A DNA stretch of 35,630 bases from Actinomycetota bacterium (GCA_027314595.1 DAHVAN010000311.1:1-35630); one strand, 5' to 3'. Shown: positions 1 through 9,121, numbered from the stretch's first letter. Notes: generated by a model not told the origin, from the sequence alone. Made by a program: numbers and translations.

Positions 1-1
1 G

Positions 2-205
2 CTCCCCGGCCACGGCCCCGTCTGCGCCCTGCTGGCCGCCACGGACGCCTCTGGCGTCCGCCGCACCCCCGCACCGCTGTCCGTGGACTCGCCCCCCCAG
101 TCCCCCCATGCGGTGCCCAGGCCGGCCGGGGGACGGGACGAGTCCCCCCATGCGGGGGGTCACCGGGGGGTCGCCCCCCGGGGGAGATACAGTGACGCCG
201 ACTAA
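2..205 (+). CDS. folK: FolK C-terminal fragment (5' end outside window)
   Basis: The reading frame is open from the window edge and ends at TAA 203-205. Its first residues, LPGHGPVCALLAATDASGVR, match the C-terminal pattern of 6-hydroxymethyl-7,8-dihydropterin pyrophosphokinase, which transfers pyrophosphate from ATP to the pterin in folate synthesis. The position supports this: in actinomycetes folK is followed by a DUF3180 gene and then the pantothenate genes, exactly as here. The last ~30 residues are Pro/Gly/Arg-rich, have no family resemblance, and are encoded by C6/G6 palindromic repeats, so the tail looks like an extension made by repeat insertion. The stop overlaps the next gene by 14 nt. 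Only the end of the gene is present, so the catalytic part cannot be inspected. Confidence 0.7.
   Translation, partial: LPGHGPVCALLAATDASGVRRTPAPLSVDSPPQSPHAVPRPAGGRDESPHAGGHRGVAPRGRYSDAD
144..181. repeat. Two adjacent G6/C6 palindromes in the folK tail
   Basis: CCCCCC-ATGC-GGGGGG (144-159) is followed by CCGGGGGG-TCG-CCCCCCGG (163-181). The 15-nt string AGTCCCCCCATGCGG occurs twice (99-113 and 142-156). The second palindrome has the same arms as one inside panC at 2446-2465. Both lie in coding sequence; the hairpins would form immediately before the DUF3180 start codon. Confidence 0.75.
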
Positions 206-680
206 GGCCAGGACGTTGCTGCTGGTCGGCGTGCTGGCCGCACTGGTGACCTGGGCGCTGCTTACCGTCCTTTACTCGAGGCTGCCCCCGCTCAGCTGGA
301 CCGGCGTGCCTGCGCTGCTGATCGCGGCGGGCGCCGAGGCCTGGGCGGGCCGGGACCTGCGGGCGCGCATCCAGAGGCGCCCTGGCGCCAAGCCCGCGCC
401 GCCGCTTTTCGTGGCGCGCATGGTCGCCCTCGCCAAGGCCAGCTCGCTGGCGGGCGCGCTGCTCGCCGGGGTGTCCGCGGGCTTCGCGATCTACCTGGCG
501 GGGATGCTGAACGCGACCACCCCGCGCAATGACATGGTCACGGCAAGCGTTTCTTTCGGATCGTCCCTGGTGCTCCTCGCGGCAGCCCTCTATCTCGAGT
601 ACTGCTGCCGCGTGCCGAAGGGCCCGGACCGGGACCGCGACGACGAGCCCGCGCCTCCTCCGTCGCCCTTCCACAACTAA
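192..680 (+). CDS. DUF3180 family membrane protein
   Basis: A 162-residue protein of the actinobacterial DUF3180 family, function unknown. Hydrophobic stretches fit about four membrane segments: near residues 8-28 (LLLVGVLAALVTWALLTVLY), 38-50, 105-130 and 143-160. A short Pro/Arg/Asp-rich C-terminal tail follows. I chose GTG 192 because GGGGAG at 181-186 lies 5 nt upstream; the in-frame ATG at 108 would add a low-complexity leader that overlaps folK. The start overlaps the folK stop, so the two are probably translationally coupled. Its place between folK and DUF2520 is conserved in this phylum. The family is recognised from its pattern and the gene order, not from a functional motif. Confidence 0.8.
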   Translation: MTPTKARTLLLVGVLAALVTWALLTVLYSRLPPLSWTGVPALLIAAGAEAWAGRDLRARIQRRPGAKPAPPLFVARMVALAKASSLAGALLAGVSAGFAIYLAGMLNATTPRNDMVTASVSFGSSLVLLAAALYLEYCCRVPKGPDRDRDDEPAPPPSPFHN

Positions 681-785
681 CGCCGCGCGGGTGGCTATCC
701 TTGTCACCGCACTCCGCGAGCGACGGGCGCGCCCGGAAGCCGAGCGGGGGCTGACAGAGCGAGCGAAGGGGGCTGTCCGGTACTG

Positions 786-1676
786 GTGGAGACTGGAACA
801 CACACCCATCCCGCGCGCCTCAAGGTTGGCGTCATCGGCCCTGGGCGGGCAGGGACAGCGCTGGCACGGGCACTCGCGCGGGCCGGGCATCAGGTGACGG
901 CGGCCACGGCGGTCTCCGAGGCGTCGAAGTCGCGGGTTCGCGAGCACTTCCCCGGCGCGCGGCTCACCGAGCCCGCGGGCGTCGTCGAGGACGCGGACCT
1001 GGTGCTGCTGACCGTCCCCGACGACGTGCTCCCCGGCCTCGTGGCCGGGCTCGCCGGGACCGGCGCGCCGTTCGCGGGGCGGCTGATCGCCCACGCGAGC
1101 GGCGCCCACGGCATCCGGGTGCTCGACCCCGCCACCCGCAACGGGGCGCTGCCCCTCGCGCTGCACCCGGTGATGACCTTCACCGGCAGGGACGACGACG
1201 TCGACCGGATCAAGGGCGTCTGCTTCGGCGTCACCGCGCCTGATCAGCTCAGGGCCGCAGCCGAGGTGCTCGTCATCGAGATGGGCGGCGAGCCCGTGTT
1301 CATCGCCGAGGAGAACCGGGGCCTGTACCATGCCGCGCTGGCCTTCGCGGCCAACCACATCGTCACGCTCGTCGCGCAGGCGGCGGACATGCTGGCGGCG
1401 GCCGGCGCGGCCAACCCGGACAGGATGCTCGGACCGCTGCTCGGAGCGGCTCTCGACAACGCGCTCCGGTTCGGCGACGCCGGCCTTACCGGACCTGTCG
1501 CCCGCGGCGACGACGGCACGGTGGCCGCCCACGTCGCCGCGATCAAGAACGCCGAGCCGGGTGCGCTCAACGCGTACCTGGCGCTCGCGCGGCTGACCGC
1601 CGACCGGGCGCTCGCGGCCGGGCTGCTCAGCCCCGAAGACGCCGAACGGCTGCTCGATGTGCTGGGGGACCGGTGA
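786..1676 (+). CDS. Rossmann-like / DUF2520 oxidoreductase-fold protein
   Basis: A 296-residue protein with an N-terminal NAD(P)-type Rossmann fold ([18 protein letters not shown], with the glycine-rich GxGxxG-like turn) and a C-terminal DUF2520 helical domain starting near residue 130 (LALHPVMTF, then AANHIVTL). The architecture resembles ketopantoate or pyrroline-5-carboxylate reductases. Because it sits directly before panC, a role in pantothenate supply is often suspected, but the reaction is not established by anything visible here. It overlaps panC by 4 nt (GTGA), indicating one operon with translational coupling. The GTG start at 786 has no clear Shine-Dalgarno, so a slightly later start is possible. 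Confidence 0.85.
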   Translation: METGTHTHPARLKVGVIGPGRAGTALARALARAGHQVTAATAVSEASKSRVREHFPGARLTEPAGVVEDADLVLLTVPDDVLPGLVAGLAGTGAPFAGRLIAHASGAHGIRVLDPATRNGALPLALHPVMTFTGRDDDVDRIKGVCFGVTAPDQLRAAAEVLVIEMGGEPVFIAEENRGLYHAALAFAANHIVTLVAQAADMLAAAGAANPDRMLGPLLGAALDNALRFGDAGLTGPVARGDDGTVAAHVAAIKNAEPGALNAYLALARLTADRALAAGLLSPEDAERLLDVLGDR

Positions 1677-2605
1677 TCGTCGCTACCACCCGCGCCGAGC
1701 TCCAGGCGGCCCGCGGCAGCCTGCCCGGCCCTGTCGTCCTGGTGCCCACGATGGGGGCGCTGCACGACGGCCACCGCGCGCTGCTGAGGAGGGCCAGGGA
1801 GCTGGCGGGCCAGACCGGAACGGTCGTGGTGTCCATCTTCGTCAACCCGCTGCAGTTCGGCCCCGGCGAGGACCTGGACCGCTATCCGCGCACCCTCGAG
1901 GAGGACCTGAAGTCCTGCGCGGCCGAGGGCGCGGGCCTGGTGTTCGCGCCGGGCGTCCGCGAGATGTATCCCGACGGGCAGCTGGTGACGGTCGATCCCG
2001 GGCCGGCCGGGGAGATCCTCGAGGGCGCGTTCCGGCCCGGTTTCTTCCGCGGCGTGCTCACGGTGGTGCTCAAGCTGTTCAGCCTTGCCCGCCCGGATAT
2101 CGCCGTCTTCGGCCAGAAGGACGCGCAGCAGCTCACCCTGGTGCGCCGGATGATCCGCGACTTCGCGCTGGGGATCCGGATCGAGGCGGTGCCCATCGTG
2201 CGGGCCGCTGACGGCCTGGCCCTGTCGAGCAGGAACAAATACCTTTCCTCATCAGAACGGGCCGTGGCGCCTGTCCTGCACAACGCGCTCGCGGCGGGCG
2301 CCGCGGCCGCCGGCGGTGGCCCGCGCGCGGTTCTCGACGGCGCTCACCAGGTGCTTGACGCCGCTGGTGGCCAGCTCACCCTGGACTACCTGGCTCTTGT
2401 CGAGGCGGGAAGTTACGGGCCCGTTCGGGATGACGCCCTGTCCGTCCGGGGGGACGGCCCCCCGGCCCCCCCAGGCGGCCAGGCTTCGCCTGGCCTCTTC
2501 ACGGGGACTGCCATACTGGCCGTTGCCGCGCGAATCGGCGCCACGCGCCTCATTGACAACGTGATAATCGGGTTCGGGGCTGAAGACGATGCTGCTGACG
2601 ATTGA
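1673..2605 (+). CDS. panC: Pantothenate synthetase PanC
   Basis: A 310-residue cytosolic enzyme that condenses pantoate and beta-alanine using ATP. The hallmark motifs are present: [10 protein letters not shown] near residue 26 (HIGH-like nucleotide-binding loop), [26 protein letters not shown], and SSRNKYLS (KMSKS-like loop). The C-terminus ends with the family-typical [15 protein letters not shown] followed by an acidic tail. Between the conserved [11 protein letters not shown] and [11 protein letters not shown] segments there is an extra Gly/Pro-rich stretch of roughly 15-20 residues, encoded by two back-to-back hairpins (2446-2495). It starts inside the DUF2520 stop and overlaps coaX by 17 nt. 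No panD gene is adjacent. Confidence 0.95.
   Translation: MIVATTRAELQAARGSLPGPVVLVPTMGALHDGHRALLRRARELAGQTGTVVVSIFVNPLQFGPGEDLDRYPRTLEEDLKSCAAEGAGLVFAPGVREMYPDGQLVTVDPGPAGEILEGAFRPGFFRGVLTVVLKLFSLARPDIAVFGQKDAQQLTLVRRMIRDFALGIRIEAVPIVRAADGLALSSRNKYLSSSERAVAPVLHNALAAGAAAAGGGPRAVLDGAHQVLDAAGGQLTLDYLALVEAGSYGPVRDDALSVRGDGPPAPPGGQASPGLFTGTAILAVAARIGATRLIDNVIIGFGAEDDAADD
2446..2495. repeat. Pair of hairpins inserted in frame in panC
   Basis: CCGGGGGG-ACGG-CCCCCCGG (2446-2465) is followed by GGCCAGGC-TTC-GCCTGGCC (2477-2495). Both stems are perfect at 8 bp. They encode a Gly/Pro-rich loop that standard PanC proteins lack. The first hairpin has the same arms as the one at 163-181. Confidence 0.75.
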
Positions 2606-3398
2606 CATCGGGAACACCAATACGGTGCTCGGGGTGTTCGACGGGGAGACGATCGTCGAGCACTGGCGGATCGCGACCGTGCCCGACCGGACCGCCGACG
2701 AGATCGCGGTCGTGCTGCACGGCCTGCTCGCGCAGTCCGGCGCGTTCAAGGAGTCTGACCTGCACGGGATCGCGCTGTGCTCGACGGTTCCCTCGGTGCT
2801 GCACGAGATGCGCGAGATGGTGCGCCGGTATTACCCCGACGTGCCCGCCGTGATCGTCGAGCCGGGCGTGAAGACGGGTGTGCCGATCCGGTACGACAAC
2901 CCGAAGGAGGTCGGCAGCGACCGGATCATGAACTCGCTGGCCGCCGTGCACCTGTACGGCGGGCCGGCGGTCGTGGTCGACTTCGGCACCTCGACGAACT
3001 TCGACGCGGTAAGCGCGAAGGGCGAGTTCGTCGGGGGCGCGCTCGCGCCCGGGATCGAGATATCGGTGGACGCGCTGGCGCGGCGGGCGGCGCAGCTGCT
3101 CAAAGTGGAGCTGAGCAGGCCGCCGCGGGTGATCGGCAAGAGCACGGTGGAGGCGCTGCAGTCCGGGATCGTATACGGGTTCGCGGGGCAGGTGGACGGG
3201 ATCGCGCGCAGGATGGCGGCCGAACTGTCCCCCGACGACCCGGGCGCGGTCACGGTGATCGCGACCGGGGGGCTCGCGCCGCTGGTGATCGACGAGGTGC
3301 CGCTCATCGACGCGTACGAGCCGTGGCTCACGCTGATCGGGCTTCGCCTGGTCTGGGACCGCAACAACGGTCCCGCCGCCGGCCAGCCCGCGGGCTAG
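2589..3398 (+). CDS. coaX: Type III pantothenate kinase CoaX
   Basis: A 269-residue ASKHA-fold kinase for the first step of coenzyme A synthesis (pantothenate to 4'-phosphopantothenate). It shows [12 protein letters not shown] at residues 5-16 (phosphate-binding loop), the conserved [16 protein letters not shown] segment, [14 protein letters not shown] (second phosphate motif) and [11 protein letters not shown]. The length is normal for the family. The start lies inside the panC 3' end, with GGGG/GAAG upstream, so it is probably translationally coupled. The panC-coaX overlap places the two CoA-pathway steps in one transcript. It converges on the NlpC/P60 gene with a gap of only 19 nt. Confidence 0.95.
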   Translation: MLLTIDIGNTNTVLGVFDGETIVEHWRIATVPDRTADEIAVVLHGLLAQSGAFKESDLHGIALCSTVPSVLHEMREMVRRYYPDVPAVIVEPGVKTGVPIRYDNPKEVGSDRIMNSLAAVHLYGGPAVVVDFGTSTNFDAVSAKGEFVGGALAPGIEISVDALARRAAQLLKVELSRPPRVIGKSTVEALQSGIVYGFAGQVDGIARRMAAELSPDDPGAVTVIATGGLAPLVIDEVPLIDAYEPWLTLIGLRLVWDRNNGPAAGQPAG

Positions 3399-3417
3399 CC
3401 AGCGGCGGTTGTCCTGC

Positions 3418-4368
3418 TCAGGCGATCCGCACCGCGCCCACGTAGGCGTTCCAGAAGACCGGCTGGACCTGCACCTGCTGGCCCGTGCTCGGCGCGTCGA
3501 CCATCAGCCCGTTGCCGATGTAGATGCCCACGTGGCTGATGTCGGGGAAGAAGAACACCAGGTCGCCGGGCTCCAGGTCAGCCCGGGACACGTGCATGCC
3601 CGAGTTCCACAGCCAGCCGGTGTAGTGCGGCAGCGAGATGCCCTCCTGCGCGAACGCCCAGACGACCAGCCCGGAGCAGTCGAACGTGGTCGGCCCGGCC
3701 GCGCCCCACACGTACCAGTCGCCGCGCCTGGTCAGCGCCCAGCGCAGCGCCACCGTGCCGACGGTCGTGGCCTCGGGCAGCACGACGTTGGGATACGAGC
3801 CGGTCTGGTCGAAGATCGCCATCGCCTGGGCCATGGCCGCGCTGTTGAGAACGTCCAGCTTGGAGTGGATCGATGTGACCTTGCTGCTGATCTCCTTCTG
3901 CAGCTGGCCGACCGTGACGACCTCTTCCCTGGCGGTCGCCTGCGCGCGCTGCGACGCGATCTCGTCGCGCTGCACGGCGCTGAGCCGCTCGGCCGCCTGG
4001 TTGTCGAGTTCCTGCACCGTGGAGGCCTGGTACAGGAGCTGCTCGGGATTGCCGCTTGTGAGCATCTGCAGCGTCGGGTCAAGCCCCTGGTTCATGTAGC
4101 CCATCTCGGCGAGCTGGGCGACGGCTTGCTGGCTTCCGGCCAGCGCCTTTCCCGCCCGGGCCGCGGCGAGCCTGGCCAGCCGCTCTTCCGTCTTCGCGTG
4201 CGAGAGCTGGATCTGCAGCCCGTCATACTGCTGGCCAAGCGAGTCGACCTCGTTCGACAGCTGCCTGGCCTCCGCGACTAGCGCGGTGAGCGACGGCTGG
4301 GGCTGAGCCGTGGCCGCCGCACTGTGGCCTCCGGGCAGCAGCACCGTGATCGCGACGGCCGCCGCCAT
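3418..4368 (-). CDS. Secreted NlpC/P60 (C40) peptidoglycan hydrolase with coiled coil
   Basis: A 316-residue RipA/DIP1281-like cell-wall endopeptidase. After a signal peptide (MAAAVAITVLLPGGHSAAAT...) comes a long Ala/Gln/Glu-rich coiled coil of about 170 residues. The C-terminal NlpC/P60 domain carries the catalytic Cys in TTFDCSGLVVWAF and the His in ISHVGIYIG. Enzymes of this type cut the D-Glu/meso-DAP bond in the peptide stem, and the coiled coil is usually regulatory. I chose ATG 4368 because AAGGGGAG lies 9 nt upstream; the GTG at 4395 lacks such a site and the Shine-Dalgarno would fall inside the gene. I saw no c-di-AMP (ydaO-type) riboswitch upstream. Confidence 0.9.
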   Translation of the reverse strand: MAAAVAITVLLPGGHSAAATAQPQPSLTALVAEARQLSNEVDSLGQQYDGLQIQLSHAKTEERLARLAAARAGKALAGSQQAVAQLAEMGYMNQGLDPTLQMLTSGNPEQLLYQASTVQELDNQAAERLSAVQRDEIASQRAQATAREEVVTVGQLQKEISSKVTSIHSKLDVLNSAAMAQAMAIFDQTGSYPNVVLPEATTVGTVALRWALTRRGDWYVWGAAGPTTFDCSGLVVWAFAQEGISLPHYTGWLWNSGMHVSRADLEPGDLVFFFPDISHVGIYIGNGLMVDAPSTGQQVQVQPVFWNAYVGAVRIA

Positions 4369-4627
4369 CGACGCGACTCCCCTTAGTGTATGCACACCGA
4401 TGCACGATATTGGATCGGCGCGCCGCTGCCAACCGACTCTGCGGAAGTTATGAGTTTCTGACGGCCCGTGCGTTGACCCGCGGCTGATTCACGCGATGTG
4501 CTACAAGGGCCATCGCCGCGGTGCCGGATCGTGATGGGCCGATTGCGCGCCGGAACGCTTTGCCGCGCACTTGCGTACTAGTCGTGCGCGGCTGAGACAT
4601 TGGAAAAGGGACTACAGTGGTGCCGGG

Positions 4628-5131
4628 ATGAGCTACATAGTAAGGCAAGCGCGCACCAGGGACGTACAGGTAATCCGTGCCCTGATCGACCAGAACGTCG
4701 GATCGGGACGGCTGCTTGACAAACCCACGGTGAATCTCTACGAGGACATCCAGGAGTTCTGCGTCGCGGAGAGTCCGGCCGGCGCCGCCGTTGCGGGATG
4801 CGGGGCGCTGCACGTTATGTGGGAGGATCTCGCCGAGATCCGCACACTCGCGGTCGACCAGAGCAGGCGCGGCGAGGGCATCGGGCATCTGATCGTCAGC
4901 GAGTTGCTTGACCGCGCCAGGCAGCTTGGAGTGGCCCGTGTATTCGTGCTGACCTTCGCCGTTTCGTTCTTCGCCAGCCACGGTTTCGCCGAAATCAGCG
5001 GCACGCCCGTGGCGCCCGAGGTTTACGCAGAGTTGCTGCGTTCATACGATGCCGGGGTCGCCGAGTTCCTCGATCTGGACCGGGTCAAGCCGAACACCTT
5101 GGGTAACACCCGCATGCTCTTGCGGCTGTGA
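4628..5131 (+). CDS. argA: GNAT amino-acid N-acetyltransferase, actinobacterial ArgA-like
   Basis: A 167-residue single-domain GNAT protein resembling the short mycobacterial N-acetylglutamate synthase (Rv2747 type), which acetylates glutamate or glutamine at the start of arginine synthesis. The motif-A acetyl-CoA loop is seen as IRTLAVDQSRRGEGIGHLIV near residues 73-93. The terminal segment FFASHGFAEI...PVAPEVYAELLRSYD matches the family. ATG 4628 is chosen because an actinobacterial -10 box TACAGT (4613-4618) ends 9 nt before it; the upstream in-frame start at 4571 would place the promoter inside the gene. The exact acyl acceptor cannot be told from sequence. Confidence 0.8.
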   Translation: MSYIVRQARTRDVQVIRALIDQNVGSGRLLDKPTVNLYEDIQEFCVAESPAGAAVAGCGALHVMWEDLAEIRTLAVDQSRRGEGIGHLIVSELLDRARQLGVARVFVLTFAVSFFASHGFAEISGTPVAPEVYAELLRSYDAGVAEFLDLDRVKPNTLGNTRMLLRL

Positions 5132-5157
5132 GTGCCGAATTCGGCTGGCCCGCCAGG

Positions 5158-5197
5158 GCGGCGGCAGCGCGTGCCCGCGCGCCGGTGCTGCCGCCGC
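5158..5197 (+). terminator. GC-rich hairpin after the argA-like gene
   Basis: An 11-bp perfect stem, GCGGCGGCAGC (5158-5168) with GCTGCCGCCGC (5187-5197), and an 18-nt loop, 27 nt after the stop codon. There is no T tract, as is common for actinobacterial terminators, so termination activity is only inferred. Confidence 0.4.
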
Positions 5198-5345
5198 GCG
5201 TGCCGCCTTCCCCCGGGACGTCGTTTTCCCACCCCGCAGGCGCGCGATACAGTGGCTGGCAGGGCGTTTGCCCGCGGGCGCCGGCCGGCGTGCTGGTAGC
5301 GGGCGCGCCACGGATCGCGGCCGATCACGGGTGGAGGTGACCGCT

Positions 5346-5522
5346 ATGGCGCAAGATCTCGCCACGCTGGGGCCGTCGGCGATTGTCTGCGCTGCCTTTC
5401 TGGCCGGCGCCTGGATGCTGCTGCGCCACGAACTGGCGCCGAAGCGGCGCGCCCGTGCCGGGCGCGATGGCGGCCACGGCGACCAGTTGACGAGTGAACG
5501 CGACGACGGAAGCGAAAGCTGA
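5346..5522 (+). CDS. Small single-pass membrane protein upstream of lsr2
   Basis: A 58-residue protein with one predicted membrane segment (SAIVCAAFLAGAWMLL, residues 11-26) followed by a highly charged cytosolic tail (RHELAPKRRARAGRDGG...). The start is well supported: GGAGGTGA at 5333-5340 lies 5 nt before ATG 5346. A possible -10 box TACAGT lies at about 5251. I do not recognise a functional family. A small membrane protein in this position before lsr2 occurs in related actinomycetes, so the gene is probably real. Confidence 0.65.
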   Translation: MAQDLATLGPSAIVCAAFLAGAWMLLRHELAPKRRARAGRDGGHGDQLTSERDDGSES

Positions 5523-5792
5523 TATTTCGTGCAACGGCGTGATTATCTCGTCATGTGATCACGCAAGTGCGTGGGGGTGCCCGTCCGGGAGTTTCCGTCC
5601 CCGCAAGGAGCGGGTGAGCGTAATGCTGACTGTGCACCTAATGCCTGATTACGTAGAGTGGCGGCAACGGTTCGGGCGAGAAGGTGCCGGGAAGAGGTTC
5701 ACGCAGAAACTGCGCGGAGCTGAATTGTGCGCAGGAAGAACTGGGTATATCTTTGGCATCCGAAATAGTTGCTCCGCAGAAGGGCTGAATCC
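5523..5792 (+). promoter_or_regulatory. Upstream region of lsr2, lower GC than its surroundings
   Basis: 270 nt without a convincing gene. It is visibly more AT-rich than the flanks and includes several A/T-rich patches (for example ATATTTCG at 5522-5529 and GGGTATATCTTTGG near 5745-5758), which fits a promoter and Lsr2 autoregulation, since Lsr2 prefers AT-rich DNA. A reading frame from about 5623 runs into lsr2 in another frame and resembles nothing I know. No exact -35/-10 pair can be assigned with confidence. Confidence 0.4.
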
Positions 5793-6116
5793 ATGGCACA
5801 GAAGGTGCAAGTGCTTCTCGTCGACGATCTCGACGGGAGCGAGGCGACTGAGACCGTGACCTTTGGTCTCGATGGGGCCTCCTATGAGATAGACCTCAGT
5901 TCAGGCAACGCCGGCCAGCTTCGCAATGAGCTCGCGCAGTATGTGGAGCACGCCCGCAAAGCTAACGCGCCGGCCCGCCGTCGCCGTGCGCGCAGCGGCG
6001 CCGGCCGCGAGCAGAGCGCGCGAATCCGCGAGTGGGCAAAGTCACATGGGCACAAGGTCAATGAACGCGGACGCATTCCGGCCAACATCGTGGCCGCCTA
6101 CGAGGACGCGCACTAG
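5793..6116 (+). CDS. lsr2: Nucleoid-associated protein Lsr2
   Basis: A 107-residue H-NS-like xenogeneic silencer that bridges DNA and represses AT-rich, often horizontally acquired, genes. The N-terminal dimerisation domain is clear (KVQVLLVDDLDGSEATETV...). The basic linker (ARRRRARSGAG) precedes the C-terminal DNA-binding domain (REQSARIREWAKSHGHKV), which ends with the AT-hook-like minor-groove motif RGR in NERGRIPANIVAAYE. ATG 5793 is preceded by AGAAGGG (5778-5784) at 8 nt; the in-frame ATG at 5769 would put that site inside the gene. The gene lies just before clpC, as in many actinomycetes. Confidence 0.95.
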   Translation: MAQKVQVLLVDDLDGSEATETVTFGLDGASYEIDLSSGNAGQLRNELAQYVEHARKANAPARRRRARSGAGREQSARIREWAKSHGHKVNERGRIPANIVAAYEDAH

Positions 6117-6452
6117 CTTGGCGACCCGGTTCCGGGCGTTTTAGCCCGCCGTCTTCGCTCGTCGCTCGTCGCTGCGCCTCGCTCCCGCGTCCGAAGCCGC
6201 CGCGCCCGTCCGGGCCGGGACCGAGGTCCAGGCGGTGCGCTGGCCTCATCACTGCGCGCGTTCGCTAGTGGCGTACTTGGAACATCGTCGCCAGTTCGCG
6301 CTGTTGGATGGGGTGAAGGCCTGGTGTCCGGGGAACTTCTCCTGTAGTTGGCGCATAATCGCGTTAAGTACAGGGTCGGGCACGCGGCTACCATGCGGAG
6401 CAGGCAGGCACGCCGGCGCCTGCCGGATCCCCGCTGTGAGGAGAGCGACGAC
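6117..6452 (+). promoter_or_regulatory. Intergenic region upstream of clpC
   Basis: 336 nt with no gene I can support. It contains the ClgR-type operator (6260-6273) and the strong clpC Shine-Dalgarno TGAGGAGAG (6436-6444). AT-rich patches near 6355-6370 (CATAATCGCGTTAAGTACAG) may hold the -10 region, but I cannot assign a promoter pair reliably. Confidence 0.5.
6260..6273 (+). promoter_or_regulatory. ClgR operator upstream of clpC
   Basis: GTTCGC-TAGTG-GCG matches exactly the ClgR consensus GTTCGC-N5-GCG known from Streptomyces, Corynebacterium and mycobacteria, where ClgR activates clpC and clpP. It lies 180 nt upstream of the clpC start. The match is seen directly; the binding is inferred. 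clgR itself is not in the window. Confidence 0.65.
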
Positions 6453-9041
6453 ATGTTCGAGAGGTTCACTGACCGGGCGCGGCGGGTTGTTGTCCTGGCG
6501 CAAGAAGAAGCCAGGATGCTCAATCACAACTACATTGGCACTGAGCACATCCTGCTGGGCCTGATCCACGAGGGCGAGGGCGTCGCCGCAAAGGCGCTTG
6601 AGTCTCTTGGCATCAGCCTGGAGGCGGTCCGCCAGCAGGTCGAGGAGATCATCGGCCAGGGCCAGCAGGCGCCGTCGGGGCACATCCCCTTCACCCCGCG
6701 TGCCAAGAAGGTGCTTGAGCTGTCGCTGCGTGAGGCCCTGCAGCTTGGTCATAACTACATCGGCACCGAGCACATCCTGCTCGGCCTGATCCGCGAGGGC
6801 GACGGCGTGGCCGCCCAGGTCCTCGTGAAGCTCGGTGCGGACCTGAACCGGGTGCGCCAGCAGGTCATCCAGTTGCTGCATGGCTACCAGGGCAAGGAGC
6901 CCACGTCGGCGGCGACCGGCAGCACCGAGTCTGCCCCGTCCACTTCTCTCGTGCTCGATCAGTTCGGCCGCAACCTCACCCAGGGCGCGCGCGAGGGCAA
7001 GCTCGACCCGGTGATCGGCCGGGAGAAGGAAATCGAGCGCGTCATGCAGGTGCTGTCCCGCCGCACCAAGAACAACCCTGTGCTGGTCGGCGCGCCCGGC
7101 GTCGGCAAGACGGCAGTGGTCGAGGGCCTTGCCCAGAAGATCGTCAAGGGCGAGGTCCCCGAGACGATCAAGGACAAGCAGCTGTACACGCTCGACCTCG
7201 GCGCACTGGTCGCGGGCTCGCGGTACCGCGGTGACTTCGAGGAGCGGCTCAAGAAGGTCCTCAAGGAGATCCGCACGCGCGGCGACATCATCTTGTTCAT
7301 CGACGAGATCCACACGCTCGTGGGTGCGGGCGCGGCGGAGGGTGCGATCGACGCGGCGTCGATACTCAAGCCCATGCTGGCCCGCGGCGAGCTGCAGACG
7401 ATCGGCGCGACCACGCTCGACGAGTACCGCAAGTACCTGGAGAAGGACGCCGCCCTCGAGCGCCGCTTCCAGCCGATTCAGGTGGCGGAGCCCACCATCT
7501 CGCACACGATCGAGATCCTGAAGGGCCTGCGCGACCGGTACGAGGCGCACCACCGGGTGTCGATCACCGACGGCGCGCTGGTGGCCTCGGCCCAGCTCGC
7601 GGACCGCTACATCAGCGACAGGTTCCTGCCGGACAAGGCGATCGACCTGATCGACGAGGCCGGCTCGCGGATGCGCATCCGCCGCATGACGGCGCCGCCG
7701 GACCTGCGCGAGTACGACGAGAAGATCGCCCAGGTCCGCAAGGAGAAGGAGTCGGCCATCGACTCCCAGGACTTCGAGAAGGCGGCGGCGCTGCGGGACA
7801 CCGAGAAGCAGCTGCTGGCGAAGAAGGCCACACGGGAGAAGGAGTGGAAGGCCGGCGACATGGACGTGGTCGCCGAGGTCAACGAGGAGCTCATCGCCGA
7901 GGTCCTCGCCACGGCGACAGGGATCCCTGTCTTCAAGCTCACCGAGGAGGAGTCGCAGCGGCTGCTCCGCATGGAGGACGAGCTGCACAAGCGGGTGATC
8001 GGCCAGAACGACGCCATCAAGGCGCTGTCGCAGGCCATCAGGCGCACCCGGGCCGGGCTGAAGGACCCGAAGCGGCCCGGCGGGTCGTTCATCTTCGCCG
8101 GACCGTCCGGGGTCGGGAAGACGGAGCTGTCCAAGACCCTGGCGGAGTTCCTGTTCGGCGACGAGGACTCGCTGATCCAGCTCGACATGTCCGAGTACAT
8201 GGAGAAGCACACGGTGTCCCGGCTGTTCGGTTCCCCGCCCGGGTACGTGGGCTACGAAGAGGGCGGCCAGCTCACCGAGAAGGTGCGCAGGCGGCCGTTC
8301 TCGGTGGTCCTGTTCGACGAGGTCGAGAAGGCCCACCCGGACATCTTCAACTCCCTGCTGCAGATCCTCGAGGACGGGCGCCTGACCGACGCCCAGGGCC
8401 GCACGGTGGACTTCAAGAACACCGTGATCATCATGACCACGAACCTGGGCACGAAGGACATCTCCAAGGGCGTGTCCGTGGGGTTCGCCCGGCAGGGCGA
8501 GAGCCGGGGTTCCTACGACCGGATGAAGGCGAAGGTCGGCGAGGAGCTGAAGCAGCACTTCCGGCCCGAGTTCCTGAACCGTGTCGACGACATCATCGTG
8601 TTCCACCAGCTGGAGAAGGACGAGATCTTCCAGATCGTGGACCTGATGATCGCCAAGGTCGATGATCGGCTGAAGGACCGCGACATGGGCCTGGAGATCA
8701 GGCCGTCGGCCAAGGACCTGCTCGCCAAGCGCGGCTACGACCCCGTGCTCGGCGCGCGGCCGCTGCGCCGCACGATCCAGCGGGAGATCGAGGACAGCCT
8801 GTCAGAGAAGATCCTGTTCGGTGAGCTGCGGCCGGGGCAGATCGTGATCATCGACACCGAGGGCAGCGGGGACGAGGTGAAGTTCACCTTCACCGGCGTG
8901 CCGAAGCCGGAGACGGCGCCTGACGCGGCCGCGGCCGCGGTCGCGGCCGTGGCAGCTGCCAGCGAGCCGGCCGTGTCGAGCGGGACCAGCGCTCCGGTTT
9001 CCGGCCCCGAGGGGTCGGGGAGCGCGCAGGCCGTAGGCTAG
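6453..9041 (+). CDS. clpC: ATP-dependent Clp protease ATP-binding subunit ClpC
   Basis: An 862-residue Hsp100 AAA+ unfoldase that feeds substrates to ClpP. It has two N-terminal Clp_N repeats ([19 protein letters not shown] and [19 protein letters not shown]). NBD1 has Walker A GAPGVGKT and Walker [14 protein letters not shown]-type coiled-coil middle segment follows ([20 protein letters not shown]). NBD2 has Walker A GPSGVGKT, Walker [14 protein letters not shown] and the ClpP-docking type loop region. The Ala/Ser/Pro-rich C-terminal tail is unremarkable. ATG 6453 follows TGAGGAGAG at 8 nt; the open frame continues upstream to 6348 without a ribosome site. Regulation by ClgR is suggested by the operator at 6260. 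Confidence 0.97.
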   Translation: MFERFTDRARRVVVLAQEEARMLNHNYIGTEHILLGLIHEGEGVAAKALESLGISLEAVRQQVEEIIGQGQQAPSGHIPFTPRAKKVLELSLREALQLGHNYIGTEHILLGLIREGDGVAAQVLVKLGADLNRVRQQVIQLLHGYQGKEPTSAATGSTESAPSTSLVLDQFGRNLTQGAREGKLDPVIGREKEIERVMQVLSRRTKNNPVLVGAPGVGKTAVVEGLAQKIVKGEVPETIKDKQLYTLDLGALVAGSRYRGDFEERLKKVLKEIRTRGDIILFIDEIHTLVGAGAAEGAIDAASILKPMLARGELQTIGATTLDEYRKYLEKDAALERRFQPIQVAEPTISHTIEILKGLRDRYEAHHRVSITDGALVASAQLADRYISDRFLPDKAIDLIDEAGSRMRIRRMTAPPDLREYDEKIAQVRKEKESAIDSQDFEKAAALRDTEKQLLAKKATREKEWKAGDMDVVAEVNEELIAEVLATATGIPVFKLTEEESQRLLRMEDELHKRVIGQNDAIKALSQAIRRTRAGLKDPKRPGGSFIFAGPSGVGKTELSKTLAEFLFGDEDSLIQLDMSEYMEKHTVSRLFGSPPGYVGYEEGGQLTEKVRRRPFSVVLFDEVEKAHPDIFNSLLQILEDGRLTDAQGRTVDFKNTVIIMTTNLGTKDISKGVSVGFARQGESRGSYDRMKAKVGEELKQHFRPEFLNRVDDIIVFHQLEKDEIFQIVDLMIAKVDDRLKDRDMGLEIRPSAKDLLAKRGYDPVLGARPLRRTIQREIEDSLSEKILFGELRPGQIVIIDTEGSGDEVKFTFTGVPKPETAPDAAAAAVAAVAAASEPAVSSGTSAPVSGPEGSGSAQAVG

Positions 9042-9055
9042 TCGCTTCGCCAATG

Positions 9056-9101
9056 AAAGCCGGGGGCGCCGTGGTGTCACAGCGCCCCCGGCTTTCGCTT
9101 T
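9056..9101 (+). terminator. Strong intrinsic terminator after clpC
   Basis: A perfect 14-bp stem, AAAGCCGGGGGCGC (9056-9069) with GCGCCCCCGGCTTT (9082-9095), closes a 12-nt loop and is followed by CGCTTT. It lies 14 nt after the clpC stop and immediately before the mutY promoter. The A3 on the left arm could also make it work in reverse. Confidence 0.85.
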
Positions 9102-9121
9102 GCCAGGCGATAATGCTCGGC

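Noticed and set aside
4369..4627. c-di-AMP (ydaO) riboswitch upstream of the NlpC/P60 gene
   Set aside because: These riboswitches often control such hydrolases in actinobacteria, but I could not find the conserved core on the minus strand, and only ~260 nt separate it from argA.
5623..5859. Possible small gene (MLTVHLMPDYVEWRQRF...) before lsr2 with GGAGCGGGTGAG upstream
   Set aside because: It runs into lsr2 in another frame and its end is lsr2 shadow sequence. The low-GC composition fits a regulatory region better.
6249..8606. 785-codon open frame on the minus strand opposite clpC
   Set aside because: It is the antisense shadow of clpC caused by high GC codon bias; its translation is Leu/Arg/Asp-rich without any domain, and clpC is certain.
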